This document shows, in pieces, positions 28,281-38,089 of a DNA stretch of 64,000 nucleotides. Source of the DNA: Lutibacter citreus (GTDB lineage: Bacteria; Bacteroidota; Bacteroidia; Flavobacteriales; Flavobacteriaceae); NCBI RefSeq assembly GCF_003260195.1, contig NZ_QEIH01000007.1, forward strand, positions 62,001 to 126,000, given 5' to 3'. The position numbers and the translations under genes are program-made. Position 1 is the first letter of the stretch; each line of letters begins with the position of its first letter. The notes under the pieces are model-generated. The model was not told the origin of the DNA. It saw nothing but the letters and a program-made list of their open reading frames with translations, and searched no databases.

Positions 28281-29234
28281 TTAATTCTTAACTAATAATC
28301 CTTTTAAAAAACCCAAGCCATACCCAAAAAACTGAATTATTGAAGTTAAAACACTTACAAAAGCTACCTTTAAATTTTTACTATTTAATAAAGAATCTAC
28401 AAACAGTATTATAAAATAAAAAGCATAAAAATATAAAAAGAAATGGAATCCAATTAATGAACAAGCTATTGAAAAAATTAACCCTAAAACAAATAATGAA
28501 GGAAACCAATAGGTTAGTTTTGCCGTTTTTGGGTACTTTCTATTTAAAAAAGGTCTTCCATTTCCAAATGCAAAGGTTTGCTTAAAAAATTGCTTAAACG
28601 TAGATCTTCTTTTATGATAAACAAAGGCATTTTCAATAAACTGAGTTTCTAAATTATGCTCCCACAATCTAAAAGTTAAATCTATATCCTCTCCTATTTT
28701 CATTTTACTAAAACCTCTTGTAATTTTAAATGCTTTTTTTGAAATACCAAGATTAAAACTTCTAGGCTGAAATTTATCAACTGCTTTTTTACTTCCACGT
28801 ATTCCTCCAGTTGTAAAAAATGAAGTCATACTGTAATTTATTGCTTTTTGAATAATTGTAAAAGAATCATGAGCTGCATCCGCACCTCCATATGCATCTG
28901 TAAAACATGTGGTAAGAGCATCTTCAACTTCAACTAAATAATTGGGTGGAATAATACAATCTGAATCAAAAATAATAAAGTAATTCCCGGAAGCTTTTTC
29001 CATTCCAAAATTTCTACTTGCTCCTGCCCCACTATTTTCTTTAAAATAGTATTGAATATTTAAGTTCTCAACATATTTTAAAACTACTTCATTTGCTCTA
29101 ATTGTAGAGCCATCCTCAACTACAATAATTTCAAAAGAATTAGAATAAGTTTGCTTCATTAAACTAGACAATAACTCATCAATTTCATTTGGTCTATTAT
29201 AAACAGGAATAATTATTGAAAATTGAAACTTCAC
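28281..29234 (-). CDS. Family 2 glycosyltransferase, membrane-anchored
   Basis: A 317 aa GT-A fold glycosyltransferase. The N-terminus is typical GT2 (FSIIIPVYNRPNEIDELLSSL), followed by VVEDGST, a DxD-type metal site (FDSDCIIPPN near residues 94-102), and an ED motif (MKIGEDIDLTFRLWEH). Two hydrophobic segments near the C-terminus (about 245-290) anchor it in the membrane. It probably adds a sugar to a lipid-linked or surface glycan. Substrate is unknown. It is a single leftward gene between two terminators. Confidence 0.88.
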   Translation of the reverse strand: MKFQFSIIIPVYNRPNEIDELLSSLMKQTYSNSFEIIVVEDGSTIRANEVVLKYVENLNIQYYFKENSGAGASRNFGMEKASGNYFIIFDSDCIIPPNYLVEVEDALTTCFTDAYGGADAAHDSFTIIQKAINYSMTSFFTTGGIRGSKKAVDKFQPRSFNLGISKKAFKITRGFSKMKIGEDIDLTFRLWEHNLETQFIENAFVYHKRRSTFKQFFKQTFAFGNGRPFLNRKYPKTAKLTYWFPSLFVLGLIFSIACSLIGFHFFLYFYAFYFIILFVDSLLNSKNLKVAFVSVLTSIIQFFGYGLGFLKGLLVKN

Positions 29235-29334
29235 AAAATTTAATTTTTAGTAGGTCAAATTTAATTTTTTTAATTTTAAATAACACGCTTTAACTTTAGA
29301 TTTTAAAGGCTGTTTTTATTTCTAAAATTAAGTA

Positions 29335-29372
29335 TAAAAAAAAGCGATAATTGAAAAATTATCGCTTTTTTT
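29335..29372. terminator. Rho-independent terminator after fabI
   Basis: AAAAAAGCGATAATT and AATTATCGCTTTTTT form a strong hairpin bounded by A and T tracts, 3' of the leftward fabI gene. Confidence 0.88.
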
Positions 29373-29394
29373 AAAATATCATAATAAACTATTT

Positions 29395-30234
29395 TTATTC
29401 AGATTTTGCATCTTTAGGAATTTCTTTTTCCATAAATTCATTCATAATTCCTGTACTCACTCCCATATTTGAAAATCCACCATCGTGATATAAATTTTGA
29501 AGTGTTACCTTTTTTGTAAGGTCTGAAAATAATGTTATTGTATAATCTGCACATTCCAATGCACTTGCATTACCTAGAGGTGACATTTTTTCTGCATAGG
29601 CAATAAAACCATCAAAACCTTTAACTCCACTTCCTGCAGTTGTAGGTGTAGGAGATTGAGAAATTGTATTTACTCTAACTTTTTTATCTCTACCAAAGAA
29701 ATAACCAAAACTACGTGCAATTGATTCTAAATATGCTTTATTATCAGCCATATCATTATAATCTGGAAACACACGTTGAGCAGCCATATATGATAAAGCA
29801 ACAACACTTCCCCATTCATTCATTGCATCTTTTTTGTATAACACACTCATTACTCTATGAAATGATAATGCTGATACATCAAAACCTGTTTTTGTAAAAT
29901 TATAGTCTTGATTAGTATAATGGTTTCCTCTTCTTACATTAACTGACATTCCTATTGAATGTAGTACAAAATCAATTTTACCACCTAGAATCTCCATTGA
30001 TTTATCTACAAGATTTTCAAGGTCTTCCATTGAAGTAGCATCTGCAGGTATAACTTGAGAACCAGTTTTTTCAGCTAATTTAGATATTGTTCCTAATCTC
30101 ATAGCCACAGGTGCATTTGTCAATACAAAAGTTGCACCTTCTTCATGTGCACGCTCTGCAACTTTCCAGGCTATAGAATTTGAATCTAACGCTCCAAAAA
30201 TAATCCCTTTTTTACCCTTTAATAAATTATACAT
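29395..30234 (-). CDS. fabI: Enoyl-[acyl-carrier-protein] reductase (NADH)
   Basis: A 279 aa short-chain dehydrogenase of the FabI type, catalysing the last reduction in each round of type II fatty acid synthesis. The N-terminus has the FabI nucleotide site (KGIIFGALDSNSIAWKVAE), then HSIGMS, the active-site stretch LSYMAAQRVFPDYNDMADNK with Tyr-x6-Lys, and ISQSPTPTTAGSGV. Length is normal, with a C-terminal extension common in Bacteroidota. It is preceded by a clear promoter and has its own terminator. Confidence 0.95.
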   Translation of the reverse strand: MYNLLKGKKGIIFGALDSNSIAWKVAERAHEEGATFVLTNAPVAMRLGTISKLAEKTGSQVIPADATSMEDLENLVDKSMEILGGKIDFVLHSIGMSVNVRRGNHYTNQDYNFTKTGFDVSALSFHRVMSVLYKKDAMNEWGSVVALSYMAAQRVFPDYNDMADNKAYLESIARSFGYFFGRDKKVRVNTISQSPTPTTAGSGVKGFDGFIAYAEKMSPLGNASALECADYTITLFSDLTKKVTLQNLYHDGGFSNMGVSTGIMNEFMEKEIPKDAKSE

Positions 30235-30272
30235 AGTTGTTTTTTGGTTTCAATTTTTAAGTTAATTGGATG

Positions 30273-30300
30273 CAAATATAGCAAAATCTTAGTTTAACAA
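30273..30300 (-). promoter_or_regulatory. fabI promoter
   Basis: On the minus strand TTG (30300-30298) is followed after 17 bp by TATATTTG (30280-30273), a full match to TTG-N17-23-TAnnTTTG. The box overlaps the end of the recN reading frame, and fabI starts 39 bp downstream. Confidence 0.8.
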
Positions 30301-31941
30301 TTGTTTTGCATGTTCAATTGCAGTTTCAGAAGCATTTTTACCACTTAACATTTCTGCAATTTCATTAATTCGCTCCTCTTGATTTAGTTCTTTTAATTTA
30401 GTTACTATATTATTTTTTATGTCTTCTTTGTAAACTTTATAATGTTGTTTTCCTTTACTAGCAATTTGAGGTAAATGAGTTATTGTAATCACTTGCATGT
30501 TATCACTCATTTGTTTCATAATATCTGCCATTTTTTGCGAAACATCTCCTGAAACTCCTGTATCTATTTCATCAAAAATTATAGTTGGCAAATTAGAATA
30601 TTCTGAAAGAATTGCTTTTACAGATAACATTATTCTAGATAATTCACCTCCTGAAGCTACTTTTTTTAATTCTCCAAAATTAGTTCCTTTATTTGCTGAT
30701 ATAAGCAACTCTAATTCATCTTTACCATTTAAAAAATATTGATCTGAATGAATTAAATTCATTTTAAACCTTGTATTCTCCATTCCTAGATTAAACAATA
30801 TTCCTTCTAATTTTTTAATAAAAATTGGAATTGCTTTTTCTCTTTTTGAATAAATGGTTTTTGCCAATTTATCAATCTTTAATGAAACATCTTTTATTTC
30901 ATTTTCTTTTTCTGTTATTATTTTTGAAGAATTTTTTACAGCATCTACTTTTACAGAAAGAGCTTCCTGTATATCTAATAAATCTTCAATAGTTGAAACA
31001 CTGTGCTTTTTTTGTAAATTATATATTAATTGTAATCTATTGTTTAGTTTCTCTAATTCAATTGGATCAAATTCAACATTTTCATTTAAAACTTCAATAT
31101 CACTACAAATATCATCTAGTTCAATTTTTAAACTTGAGACTCTTTCAAACAATTCTTTATATTCGGGAGCAAAAGATTTAATTCTATTTAAATTAGCAGA
31201 AAAAGAAACCATTAAAGCCTGTATACCAACTTCTTCATTAAGTGTTGTTGCTTGAGCCTCTGTTAAATTTAATTTAATTTCTTCAACATTATTAATTTTA
31301 TCTAAATTTTGCTCTAAAACTTCTTGCTCATCTTTCTTTAAACTGGCAGCCTCTAACTCTTCATATAAATGCAAATTATATTCGTAAAGTTCCTTTGCCG
31401 ATTGCTCAGAATCCTTAAGAGATTTCAATTCTTTTACCAATTGATTGTATAACTTTAAACCTCTTTTATATGATTCAATTTTATTATAATTTTCAGCCAA
31501 AGCGTCAATTATTTGAAATTGAAAATTCACATCAGAAAGTTGTAATGTTTGATGTTGTGAATGAACATCAATTAATTTTCCACTTAAAACCTGTAATACT
31601 TGTAAAGTTGTAGGAGTATCATTAATAAACGCTCTTGATTTTCCACTCGGTAAAATTTCACGTCTTACTATTGTTTCTTCTTCAAAATCAATATCATGTT
31701 CTTCAAAGAAACCTTCTAATTTATAATTTAAAACTGAAAACTTTGCCTCAATTATACACTTACTTTTAGAATCTTTTAAAGTTCCTAAATCGGCACGCTT
31801 TCCTAAAACCAGACCAAGAGCACCTAATAAAATAGATTTCCCTGCTCCTGTTTCACCTGTTATAATAGATAAATTATCTTGAAAATTAACAGATAAACTT
31901 TCAATTAAAGCATAATTTTTTATGGAAAGGTTTGTAAGCAT
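30289..31941 (-). CDS. recN: DNA repair protein RecN
   Basis: A 550 aa SMC-like ATPase for double-strand break repair. Walker A is GETGAGKS (29-36), the central region (about 160-380) is coiled coil, and the C-terminal head has the signature VASGGELSRIMLS and Walker B TIIFDEIDTGVSG. It is the last gene of the leftward unit bamD - rpoZ - coaBC - DUF4835 - recN, 18 bp after DUF4835. All motifs are intact and length is normal. Confidence 0.95.
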   Translation of the reverse strand: MLTNLSIKNYALIESLSVNFQDNLSIITGETGAGKSILLGALGLVLGKRADLGTLKDSKSKCIIEAKFSVLNYKLEGFFEEHDIDFEEETIVRREILPSGKSRAFINDTPTTLQVLQVLSGKLIDVHSQHQTLQLSDVNFQFQIIDALAENYNKIESYKRGLKLYNQLVKELKSLKDSEQSAKELYEYNLHLYEELEAASLKKDEQEVLEQNLDKINNVEEIKLNLTEAQATTLNEEVGIQALMVSFSANLNRIKSFAPEYKELFERVSSLKIELDDICSDIEVLNENVEFDPIELEKLNNRLQLIYNLQKKHSVSTIEDLLDIQEALSVKVDAVKNSSKIITEKENEIKDVSLKIDKLAKTIYSKREKAIPIFIKKLEGILFNLGMENTRFKMNLIHSDQYFLNGKDELELLISANKGTNFGELKKVASGGELSRIMLSVKAILSEYSNLPTIIFDEIDTGVSGDVSQKMADIMKQMSDNMQVITITHLPQIASKGKQHYKVYKEDIKNNIVTKLKELNQEERINEIAEMLSGKNASETAIEHAKQLLN

Positions 31942-31959
31942 TCTATCTATTTAAAAAAG

Positions 31960-32847
31960 TTACTTTATTTTATTCCATTTTGTTCCGTTCAAAGGAGACA
32001 TTTTTAACAGATCGTCTTTTAGTTTACTTGTATCAAATCTTGGACCATCAGAAAAAACATCAACTATTTCATCTGATTTTGAATCCATAAATACACGTAA
32101 TAAAAATGCGTTAGGCCTAGAATCGTAAATTGATTTTAAAGTTAAAACAGATTCATATATAGATTGTTTTGCTTTTTTCTTGTCTTTACTCATCATATCC
32201 AACCCTTTTAAATGGTATTGAAACATTGATTCTCTAAACAATTTATACGTTGGTGACAACAAGTTATCTATTAATGTAAATCTTGTTTTAGATCCATCAC
32301 TTTGATTCCATCCTTTATAACCACTTTGCTGTGCTTGCACAACAACATTTTGTGCTTTTGTATAATAAGGCGTTCCTCCATTAAGTGTAAAAGTATCAGC
32401 ATCCATCCCTAAAATGGTATATACATAAAAAGTAACAACCGATACTAAATTAGACTCAAAACTATTTTCATTAAATTGAATTGGTTCATATTCTGCGTAA
32501 TTAAACGATACATTATCATCTTTAAAATTAAAAACGGGTGTTAAATATGTAGAATTATAAACCGGTCTTGAAGACTGTATTTGAATATGTCCTTTAAAAT
32601 CCCCTCCATTATATTCTAAAATTGTTAATGTTAAATTACAATTTATTAATTCTTGAGATTTATAATTTAAATTTGTCCATCTCTTTTGATTTACAAATTC
32701 ATTTAATGAATTTTGAAGCGTTGTAAAAACCTGTTTATTTGATCCAGGAATTTTATCTGCATTCACAGTTATAGTACAATTTAATTCTTGAGAATATAAT
32801 TGAACACTAACAATAAAAACAATAAGAAATTGAATAATTTTACGCAT
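31960..32847 (-). CDS. DUF4835 family exported protein
   Basis: A 295 aa protein with a signal peptide (MRKIIQFLIVFIVSVQLYSQ) followed by a conserved Bacteroidota domain of unknown function (DUF4835). It contains ELNCTITVNADKIPGSNKQVF, LNEFVNQKRW and YTILGMDADTFTLNGG. Its start overlaps the end of coaBC by 8 bp, and recN follows after 18 bp. The conserved position between coaBC and recN in Bacteroidota suggests an envelope function linked to BamD, but the role is not known. Confidence 0.88.
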   Translation of the reverse strand: MRKIIQFLIVFIVSVQLYSQELNCTITVNADKIPGSNKQVFTTLQNSLNEFVNQKRWTNLNYKSQELINCNLTLTILEYNGGDFKGHIQIQSSRPVYNSTYLTPVFNFKDDNVSFNYAEYEPIQFNENSFESNLVSVVTFYVYTILGMDADTFTLNGGTPYYTKAQNVVVQAQQSGYKGWNQSDGSKTRFTLIDNLLSPTYKLFRESMFQYHLKGLDMMSKDKKKAKQSIYESVLTLKSIYDSRPNAFLLRVFMDSKSDEIVDVFSDGPRFDTSKLKDDLLKMSPLNGTKWNKIK

Positions 32848-34054
32848 AATTTTTTTTCAAAATCACATTAAATATGTCTTCAGCAACTTTAGATTTAGAT
32901 TTAAGCCCAAATTCCGAAATATTTTCTAATTTATCAATAATTGTAACTTTATTTGTTTCTTTTTTAAACCCTGCTCCTTTATCTTGAAGTGAATTTAAAA
33001 CAATTAAATCTAAATTTTTATTGTTTAATTTCTTCTTTGCATTTTCCAGTTCATTATTTGTTTCCAAAGCGAAACCTACTAAAAATTGAGATTTTTTTAC
33101 TTTACCTAATGAAGCCAAAATATCTTTGGTTTTAACCAAATCTATAGACATTTCTTCTGAAGATTTTTTAATCTTTTTATCTGATACAAATTTTGGTTTA
33201 TAATCTGCAACTGCAGCTGAAAGAATCGCTATATCTACTGAATTAAAATATTTATGTACTTCATTATACATATCTTCAGCACTAATAACATCTATTCTAT
33301 TAATACGTTTATTTGATACAGTTTCATTTGAAGGACCTGATACTAAATAAACAGTAGCTCCTAAATTAGCTGCTTGTTTTGCTAATTCAAAACCCATTTT
33401 ACCAGAAGAGTGATTTCCTATAAAACGAACAGGATCTATAGCTTCATAAGTTGGTCCAGCAGTTATCAATACTTTTTTATTGATTAAAGGAAGACTTTTA
33501 ACAATATCATTTTCAATAAATGAAATCATATTTTCTGGTTCCTCCATTCTACCTTCACCAATTAACCCACTTGCTAAAAAACCTGATGACGGTGAAATAA
33601 ATACGTTTCCAAAACTTTGTAATTTTGCAATGCTCTTTTTTGTAGATGCATGTTTATACATATCCAAATCCATTGTAGGTGCAAAATAAACTTTGCATTT
33701 TGCCGATAAATAGACTGCTAACAATAAGTTATCACAAACCCCATTGGACATTTTAGCCAATGTATTTGCCGTAGCAGGAGCAACTAACATATAGTCAGCC
33801 CAGAGGCCTAATTCTACATGACTGTTCCATTCTTCAGTTCCCTGTTCACCTTTTTCGTAAAAAGAGCTATATACTGGATTGTTTGATAGTGTAGATAATG
33901 TTAATGGTGTAACAAAATCTTTTGAAGCAGGTGTCATTACAACTTTAACTTGTGCACCTGCTTTTATAAAAAGTCGTACTAAATGTGCTGTTTTATAAGC
34001 AGCAATACCAGCAGTAACTCCTAAAAGTATGTTTTTACCGCTTAAAACAGACAT
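32840..34054 (-). CDS. coaBC: Bifunctional phosphopantothenoylcysteine decarboxylase/synthase
   Basis: A 404 aa enzyme for two steps of coenzyme A synthesis. The N-terminal CoaC flavodoxin-like part has GVTAGIAAYK, PATANTLAKMSNGVCDNLL and a conserved His in SHVELGLWAD. The C-terminal CoaB part has TAGPTYEAIDPVRFIGNHSS and LSAAVADYKP. Length is normal. It begins 2 bp after the omega gene and overlaps DUF4835 by 8 bp, so translation in this operon is tightly packed. Confidence 0.95.
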   Translation of the reverse strand: MSVLSGKNILLGVTAGIAAYKTAHLVRLFIKAGAQVKVVMTPASKDFVTPLTLSTLSNNPVYSSFYEKGEQGTEEWNSHVELGLWADYMLVAPATANTLAKMSNGVCDNLLLAVYLSAKCKVYFAPTMDLDMYKHASTKKSIAKLQSFGNVFISPSSGFLASGLIGEGRMEEPENMISFIENDIVKSLPLINKKVLITAGPTYEAIDPVRFIGNHSSGKMGFELAKQAANLGATVYLVSGPSNETVSNKRINRIDVISAEDMYNEVHKYFNSVDIAILSAAVADYKPKFVSDKKIKKSSEEMSIDLVKTKDILASLGKVKKSQFLVGFALETNNELENAKKKLNNKNLDLIVLNSLQDKGAGFKKETNKVTIIDKLENISEFGLKSKSKVAEDIFNVILKKNYA

Positions 34055-34056
34055 AA

Positions 34057-34386
34057 TTATTCTTTAATGTCTGTTTCAGGATTTCTATGATAAACTTTAC
34101 CTTCTAACCATTCTTCAACAGCAATGGCAGTAGATTTTGGTAATTTTTCATAAAATTTAGAAACTTCAATTTGTTCTTTATTTTCAAAAACCTCGTCTAA
34201 ACTATCTGTATAAGTTGCAAATTCTTCTAACTTTTCAATTAGTTCGCTTTTTAAATCACCAGCAATTTGCTCTGCTCTTTTTGCTATTATTGTAATAGCT
34301 TCATAGATGTTTTCAGTAGGTGCTTCAATTTTAGTTTTATCGTAAGTAATAGTTGATGAAGCAGCTTTTGTGTTTTTATAATCCAT
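34057..34386 (-). CDS. rpoZ: RNA polymerase omega subunit (Bacteroidota type)
   Basis: A 109 aa protein with the omega core NIYEAITIIAKRAEQIAGDL near residues 26-45, which binds the beta' C-terminus and helps assemble RNA polymerase. The acidic, longer C-terminal part is usual in Bacteroidota. The gene overlaps bamD by 11 bp and precedes coaBC by 2 bp, the classical order next to coaBC in this phylum. Assignment relies on the short core motif plus context. Confidence 0.85.
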   Translation of the reverse strand: MDYKNTKAASSTITYDKTKIEAPTENIYEAITIIAKRAEQIAGDLKSELIEKLEEFATYTDSLDEVFENKEQIEVSKFYEKLPKSTAIAVEEWLEGKVYHRNPETDIKE

Positions 34387-35203
34387 TTGTTTCAGTTTTT
34401 AGTGCAATTACAGAGTTTAACTCCTGTTCTAAGATATTATCTAATTTAATTAATTCAGGCATATAATCAGACTCTGGGTAACTTCTTTTAAATCTATCAA
34501 AAGCTTTAACAGCTTCTTTTATTCTAGTTTCTTTTTTCAAAATAAAACTATTCACACTTAATTTATAAGCTGATTTAAATTTAAGATACAAAGCTTCTTC
34601 TTTATATGAAGTTCCTAAATATTCTCCTAATAAATTATCAAATGCTACAATTGCAGCAATATAATCTTCAGTATGATAGTATTGTTTTGCTATTTCAAAT
34701 GATTTTTGTTCTAATTTTTTTGTTAGAATTTTTATATTGTCATTTGCCTCGGCAATGTGTTCAGATTCTGGATACTTATACATAAAATTCTGTAAAGAAG
34801 TAATTGCTTCATTAGTATCTTTTTGATCTAAACTAAATACTGGCGATGCTAAAAAATGACTATGAGCTGAAAAATATGCAGCTTCCTCTACTTTAGAACT
34901 TTTAGGATAATTTTTCACAAACTTATCATAGTAATATGCTGCTAAAGTATACAGTTTAACATTATAATGAGATTGCGCTACCATAAATTGGATACGCTCC
35001 ATTTGAGGTTTATTTCTGTATGAAGGTGTTATTTTCTCAAATAATTGAATGGCTTTATTATACTTTTGTGCTTCGTATAATTCAGTAGCCATTGCATATT
35101 GCTCTTCTACTTTACCTTTATTCAATACTTTTTGGTATTCACCACAAGATGAAATCCCAAAAGGTATTAATAAAATAAGTATATAAATTTTATTTTTAAG
35201 CAT
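34376..35203 (-). CDS. bamD: Outer membrane protein assembly factor BamD
   Basis: A 275 aa lipoprotein with a lipobox in LLIPFGISSCGEYQKVLNKG, whose lipidated Cys is about residue 20, followed by TPR repeats typical of BamD/YfiO (YNKAIQLFEKITPSYRNKP, YYDKFVKNYPKSSKVEEAAY). It acts on the periplasmic side of the outer membrane with BamA in beta-barrel insertion. It heads the leftward operon with rpoZ, coaBC, DUF4835 and recN. A possible -7 box TATTTTTG (35215-35208) lies only 5 bp before the start codon, which would make the mRNA nearly leaderless. Confidence 0.92.
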   Translation of the reverse strand: MLKNKIYILILLIPFGISSCGEYQKVLNKGKVEEQYAMATELYEAQKYNKAIQLFEKITPSYRNKPQMERIQFMVAQSHYNVKLYTLAAYYYDKFVKNYPKSSKVEEAAYFSAHSHFLASPVFSLDQKDTNEAITSLQNFMYKYPESEHIAEANDNIKILTKKLEQKSFEIAKQYYHTEDYIAAIVAFDNLLGEYLGTSYKEEALYLKFKSAYKLSVNSFILKKETRIKEAVKAFDRFKRSYPESDYMPELIKLDNILEQELNSVIALKTETNGL

Positions 35204-35323
35204 TTGGCAAAAATAGTTATTTATTATGGATTATTAAAATGATTTTTTAACCTTTAGTAAACCACAAAAATAACTTGCTTTTACTATAGTAAAGTATACA
35301 GCTATCTTAATTGTTTGTTAATG

Positions 35324-35839
35324 TTATGCTCCAGGTGCTACAGAGCTAACAACATTAAGTTGTTTTATATCATTATCAAATAAGTATAAACCACCTTTAT
35401 CGTCTCCAATTAAATTTATTTTATCTAAAATAGTTCTTGCTTGCGCTTCTTCTTCAATTTGCTCTGCAACATACCATTGTAAAAAATTATGTGTAGCATA
35501 ATCTTTTTCTTCTAATGTAATATGAACTAGCTCATTAATACTTTTAGACACAAAAACTTCGTGATTAAATAAAGTTTCAAACATTTCTTTAATTGAACCA
35601 AATTTTAAAGCTGGCTGACTTAATTCAGTAACTTTTGCATGTCCTCCACGTTCATTTACATACTTAAACATTTTTAACATATGTAAACGTTCTTCATCAG
35701 AAGCATCATACATAAATTGAGATGCACCTTCTAAACCTTTACTTTCAGCATAAGAAGCCATTGCTAAATATATTTGAGAAGACTCTGCTTCTATTCTAAT
35801 TTGCTTATTTAATGCAGCTTGCATGTTTTCTGATAACAT
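35324..35839 (-). CDS. ftnA: Ferritin
   Basis: A 171 aa non-haem ferritin that oxidises and stores iron. Ferroxidase ligands appear in order: E17 region (IRIEAESSQIYLAMASY), E..H in DASDEERLHMLKMFKYV, and a C-terminal pair in QWYVAEQIEEEAQARTI. Length and helix order match prokaryotic ferritins, without a haem-binding Met as in bacterioferritin. It is a single leftward gene with 120 bp of AT-rich spacer before bamD. Confidence 0.93.
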   Translation of the reverse strand: MLSENMQAALNKQIRIEAESSQIYLAMASYAESKGLEGASQFMYDASDEERLHMLKMFKYVNERGGHAKVTELSQPALKFGSIKEMFETLFNHEVFVSKSINELVHITLEEKDYATHNFLQWYVAEQIEEEAQARTILDKINLIGDDKGGLYLFDNDIKQLNVVSSVAPGA

Positions 35840-35884
35840 ATTTCTTATTTTAAAATTACTTTAATTAAAACCGAAGTAAAATTA

Positions 35885-36760
35885 CTAATAATTATCAATA
35901 AAACTATTAATTTTTTCTTGTAATTCTTCAGAGGCTTTCACCAGTGGTAAACGTACTTCTGCAGAACAAATATTTAATTTATTTAGCATTGCTTTAATTC
36001 CTACAGGATTTCCTTCTTCAAAAATATAATCAATACTATTAGCTAATTTATAATGTAAATTAAAAGCTTCTGCATTTTTACCTTCTAAACCTAATTGAAT
36101 TAATTTTGAAAAGTCTTTTGGTAATCCTTGTCCAATTACTGAAATCACACCAGAACCACCAGCTAAAATAATGGGTAAAGCAATCATATCATCTCCAGAT
36201 ATTACCATAAAATCTTTTGGCTTGTTCTGAATAATATTCATTGCTTGAACCAAATTACCCGCAGCTTCTTTAACAGCAACAACATTTTCAAAGTCATTTG
36301 CCAATCTAATAATAGTCTCAGGAGAAACATTTTGTCCAGTTCTTCCAGGAACATTATATAAAATAATTGGTGTTTTAGTACATTGTGCTATCGCTTTAAA
36401 ATGCTGATACAACCCTTCTTGGTTTGGTTTATTATAATAAGGTGAAACAGATAAAATAGCATCAAAATTACTTAAGTCCGAATTTTGTATTTCTGCAACT
36501 ACACTTAAGGTATTATTACCTCCAATACCAATTACTAAAGGTAACCTTCCGTTATTAGTTTTAATTATTGTAGCCTTTACTAACTCCTTTTCTTCGGCAG
36601 TTAAGGTTGCAGCTTCAGCAGTTGTTCCTAAAACAACTAAATAATTTACACCATAGTTAATTTGGAATTCTACCAAACGCTTTAAGCCTTCAACATCAAC
36701 AGATTTATCACTATTAAATGGTGTTACTAAAGCTACTCCGGTTCCTAATAATTCTTGCAT
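35885..36760 (-). CDS. dapA: 4-hydroxy-tetrahydrodipicolinate synthase
   Basis: A 291 aa aldolase-family enzyme that condenses pyruvate with aspartate semialdehyde in the diaminopimelate/lysine pathway. It has [10 protein letters not shown] (substrate carboxylate site), [14 protein letters not shown], the catalytic-Tyr stretch [10 protein letters not shown], and the Schiff-base Lys in [10 protein letters not shown]. Length is normal. Its ATG overlaps the stop of the upstream DUF6913-like gene (TAATG), so the two are probably translated together. Confidence 0.95.
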   Translation of the reverse strand: MQELLGTGVALVTPFNSDKSVDVEGLKRLVEFQINYGVNYLVVLGTTAEAATLTAEEKELVKATIIKTNNGRLPLVIGIGGNNTLSVVAEIQNSDLSNFDAILSVSPYYNKPNQEGLYQHFKAIAQCTKTPIILYNVPGRTGQNVSPETIIRLANDFENVVAVKEAAGNLVQAMNIIQNKPKDFMVISGDDMIALPIILAGGSGVISVIGQGLPKDFSKLIQLGLEGKNAEAFNLHYKLANSIDYIFEEGNPVGIKAMLNKLNICSAEVRLPLVKASEELQEKINSFIDNY

Positions 36761-37281
36761 TATAATTTATTTAATATCGTTAAGTATTTTTTTAATTCCT
36801 TATTAAAAAGACTTGTTTTTGTTGATTTACAATCTATAAGTAAATCATAAAAACGATTGTCTAAATGTGCAAACCCTACTCTAAATGAAGATTTACTCTG
36901 CAATAATACTAGGTTGTTATATAAATTATCAATTTTGCTGTAGTTAATTAACAAATCGTATTTTTTTGTTAAAATATTTTTTAATTCTTCTGATTTAATT
37001 TTCCCATACCAACCAAAATCTTGAGGATAAAAACCTATTTCATCCTCTTTGTTTTTATTGTTTTGTTGATGGATCACTACTACTTTTAACCCCTTCTCGT
37101 TAAGATTTAATTCTTTTTTCAACTCTTTAACAAGAGTTTCATTTTCATTAATATCATCTAATAAAACAATAACATTTTTTATTTTTCCCGAATTTTCATT
37201 CACGTTATTTTCAACAAATTCTTTTGCTTTCTTGTTAAAAAATAATTGATTGCTTTTCCGCTTTATTCCTGTAAAAATCAT
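36760..37281 (-). CDS. DUF6913-like hypothetical protein upstream of dapA
   Basis: A 173 aa cytoplasmic protein without signal peptide or membrane segment. It begins with a basic stretch ([20 protein letters not shown]) and contains [20 protein letters not shown] and [12 protein letters not shown]. From memory it resembles DUF6913, a Bacteroidota family often found beside dapA; this could not be searched. It shares a one-base overlap with dapA. Function is unknown. Confidence 0.75.
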   Translation of the reverse strand: MIFTGIKRKSNQLFFNKKAKEFVENNVNENSGKIKNVIVLLDDINENETLVKELKKELNLNEKGLKVVVIHQQNNKNKEDEIGFYPQDFGWYGKIKSEELKNILTKKYDLLINYSKIDNLYNNLVLLQSKSSFRVGFAHLDNRFYDLLIDCKSTKTSLFNKELKKYLTILNKL

Positions 37282-37333
37282 TTATATTTACGCTTGATTC
37301 ACAAAGCTAAATAAAATCTATAGTATTTTAACA

Positions 37334-38086
37334 ATGAAAAAATATATTCTTTTCTTTTTATCAATAATTATCTTAAATAGTTGTAAAAAAGAAACTCAAT
37401 CTTTAGTAAGAATTGAAGGTAAATTACTCCCAATTACCAAAGAAATAAAAAGCGTTCAACAAATTGATTCTTTTATTTTACCTTACAAATTAAAGGTTGA
37501 AAAAGAGATGAATACCATACTCTCCTATACTAAAAAAGATTTGGTACGCACTGACGGAATATTAGAAAGTTCTTTAGGTAATTTAATGGCTGATATGTGT
37601 TTTGAAAGAGCCAACCCTATATTTAATTCAAGAACTGGAAAAAATATTGATTTTGCACTATTTAATTATGGAGGAATAAGAGCTGGTATAACAAAAGGAG
37701 ACATTACAACTGCAAATGCGTTTAATTTAATGCCTTTTGAAAACTCTTTAGTAGTTGTTGAATTAACGGCTAAAAAAGTTAATGAATTAGTTCAATATTT
37801 AATTGATAAACATATAGCAAACCCAATTTCAAAACATATTAAATTAGCAATTTCTGATAATAGTTATGATTTAAAAATAAAAAATAAAAAACTTGACCCT
37901 GCCAAAACCTATTTTGTGCTTACCTCAAACTATTTACAAAAAGGTGGAGATCAAATGACTTTTTTTAGCAATCCAGTTTCTATAAACCTTTTAGATTATA
38001 AAGTGCGTAATGCTATTATTGATTATTTTTCAGAAAAAGACACCATATATTCAAATTTAGACAATAGATTTATTCAAATAAAATAG
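37334..38086 (+). CDS. 5'-nucleotidase C-terminal-domain lipoprotein
   Basis: A 250 aa protein with a lipoprotein signal (LSIIILNSCKKE, lipidated Cys near residue 17) and a 5_nucleotid_C domain. This is the substrate-binding half of UshA-type enzymes: DGILESSLGNLMADMC, then FNYGGIRAG, ITTANAFNLMPFENSLVVVEL and NYLQKGGDQMTFF. It lacks the catalytic metallophosphatase half, which is encoded by the next gene 3 bp later. The two probably form a split 5'-nucleotidase in the periplasm that releases nucleosides and phosphate from nucleotides. Confidence 0.9.
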   Translation: MKKYILFFLSIIILNSCKKETQSLVRIEGKLLPITKEIKSVQQIDSFILPYKLKVEKEMNTILSYTKKDLVRTDGILESSLGNLMADMCFERANPIFNSRTGKNIDFALFNYGGIRAGITKGDITTANAFNLMPFENSLVVVELTAKKVNELVQYLIDKHIANPISKHIKLAISDNSYDLKIKNKKLDPAKTYFVLTSNYLQKGGDQMTFFSNPVSINLLDYKVRNAIIDYFSEKDTIYSNLDNRFIQIK

Positions 38087-38089
38087 CAG

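Noticed and set aside
30854-31255. 133 aa antisense frame in recN
   Set aside because: It is antisense to the recN coiled coil, rich in Ser/Phe/Ile and without any domain; a shadow frame.
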